A stretch of 7,720 nucleotides of DNA, from positions 1-7,720 of the forward strand of contig JBDLID010000132.1 of the NCBI GenBank assembly GCA_039715055.1. The letters are read 5' to 3'. Made by a program: the position numbers and the translations under genes. The stretch comes from JBDLID01 sp039715055. GTDB lineage: Bacteria > Desulfobacterota > Desulfobulbia > Desulfobulbales > Desulfocapsaceae. Under the pieces are notes generated by a model. It was not told the DNA's origin. It made no database searches and saw only the letters and a program-made list of their open reading frames with translations. Below, one piece after another: positions 6,969 through 7,720 of the stretch (positions are counted from its first letter, which is position 1; every line of letters starts with the position of its first letter).

Positions 6969-7720
6969 ATGGTTCGTATTAACGGGGCCGAGGTCCGTCT
7001 GCTCCGTGAGGAAAGAGGGCTGACCCAGCTCTACCTTGCGACAGCAGTGGGGGTGACCACCGAGACCATCTCCCGCTGGGAGCGGGGCCGCTCTCCCAAT
7101 ATCAAGAAGGAGAACGGCATCCGCCTGGCCGAGGCCCTTGAGGTGGAGCTTGCTGAAATCCTGGAGCAGCCGCCGGAGAGCGACGATGAACCTGTGAGGC
7201 AGGAGGCAGCAGAAGACAAAGCAGATGTGGGCAGTCCATCGACCGGCTCAGTGTTTCGTCTGACCCGTAACAGCCTTATTGTCCTCTCGGCAGTAACCCT
7301 GGCCCTGTCCATGTTGTCTCTCTCCCGCTGGGTCATGAAAGAAAACAAGCCGGTCATTTTTTCGGCCAGTCGCCTGATTCCCGTCCACAGCGCAGAAGGA
7401 AAGCCTTTTCCGGTTATCATCGATGTTGCGCTTGACGGGATGGAGAAAAGTTCACTGCTGGTCACCGAAAAGATAGCAGAACAGTGCAAAATGACCTGGA
7501 GCCTGCCAAAGCCGGGTCAGAGCAGCAATAATACACTGAAGTGGATCGTCAAAGACGGTGGTGACCATGGTGTTTTTGCCTACATGGTTACCTGCAGTGA
7601 CCCCGGTTCAGCCGATACTGTGGACGGTTTTTCCGGGACGATTGTGGCGCGCAGGGGCGGCCAGGCGCGGGCGGAGATCACAGGTGTTGACAGGATCTCA
7701 CTGATGCCCTTTCACTGGGC
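6969..7720 (+). CDS. Membrane-anchored XRE-type HTH protein with extracytoplasmic domain (3' partial)
   Basis: The frame is open to the window end with no stop codon; 250 codons are visible. Residues 8-65 form a canonical XRE/Cro helix-turn-helix, with GLTQLYLATAVGV followed by the recognition helix TTETISRWERG (30-40). A charged, Glu/Asp-rich linker (66-97) leads to one hydrophobic helix (about 102-119, then RWVMK). Residues from about 128 onward should be outside the inner membrane. They resemble a beta-sandwich module seen in some secreted proteins (TLKWIVKDG, FAYMVT, GFSGT), with C173 and C209 able to form a disulfide. The layout recalls RodZ, but the HTH keeps a DNA-binding-like recognition helix, so a membrane-bound transcription regulator is more likely. 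Start: ATG 6969 has GGCGG eight bases upstream and lies just before the HTH; an in-frame ATG at 6927 would add 14 residues. The gene is divergent from the MFS transporter. Function is not established. Confidence 0.82.
   Translation, partial: MVRINGAEVRLLREERGLTQLYLATAVGVTTETISRWERGRSPNIKKENGIRLAEALEVELAEILEQPPESDDEPVRQEAAEDKADVGSPSTGSVFRLTRNSLIVLSAVTLALSMLSLSRWVMKENKPVIFSASRLIPVHSAEGKPFPVIIDVALDGMEKSSLLVTEKIAEQCKMTWSLPKPGQSSNNTLKWIVKDGGDHGVFAYMVTCSDPGSADTVDGFSGTIVARRGGQARAEITGVDRISLMPFHW

Noticed and set aside
6969..7720. RodZ identity for the HTH-membrane protein
   Set aside because: The overall layout is similar, but the HTH has a DNA-binding-like recognition helix and the outer domain does not resemble the RodZ C-terminus in the visible part.

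Overview
The window reads as chromosomal DNA from a Gram-negative bacterium of moderate GC content. A Desulfobacterota-like organism (Desulfobulbales or a relative) is my best guess. It rests on the gene mix: a chemoreceptor ending in a bacteriohemerythrin domain, a TgpA-type transglutaminase, a GT90 sugar transferase and a membrane-anchored XRE protein. No rRNA, tRNA, CRISPR array, insertion sequence or phage gene was seen, and the taxonomic call is inference only.

Layout. (1) 2-1597, + strand: the C-terminal part of a membrane transglutaminase-like protein whose N-terminus lies left of the window. (2) 1598-1668: a short convergent gap with two small hairpins, one of them a good intrinsic terminator for the minus-strand gene. 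(3) 1669-3801, - strand: a 710-residue methyl-accepting chemotaxis protein with a periplasmic zinc-binding (CZB-like) sensor and a C-terminal cytoplasmic hemerythrin domain. (4) 3802-4418: about 617 bases without a convincing gene, holding several inverted repeats and a strand-skewed segment. (5) 4419-5411, - strand: a family-90 (CAP10-like) glycosyltransferase. (6) 5503-6753, - strand: a Bcr/CflA-type drug-resistance MFS transporter, probably in one transcript with the glycosyltransferase. (7) 6754-6968: a divergent regulatory region with a 34-base imperfect dyad and candidate promoters. (8) 6969-7720 and beyond, + strand: an XRE-type helix-turn-helix protein with one membrane segment and an extracytoplasmic domain, cut off by the window end.

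How the parts may work together. The MFS transporter and glycosyltransferase form a likely operon, transcribed away from the membrane-anchored HTH protein. The dyad between them overlaps the candidate promoter elements of both sides, so the HTH protein is a natural suspect for regulating one or both; this is not shown by sequence alone. The chemoreceptor has no che genes next to it and is probably an orphan receptor feeding a distant array. The most notable items are the chemoreceptor with two different intact metal sites, one on each side of the membrane, and the HTH-membrane-beta-sandwich protein.
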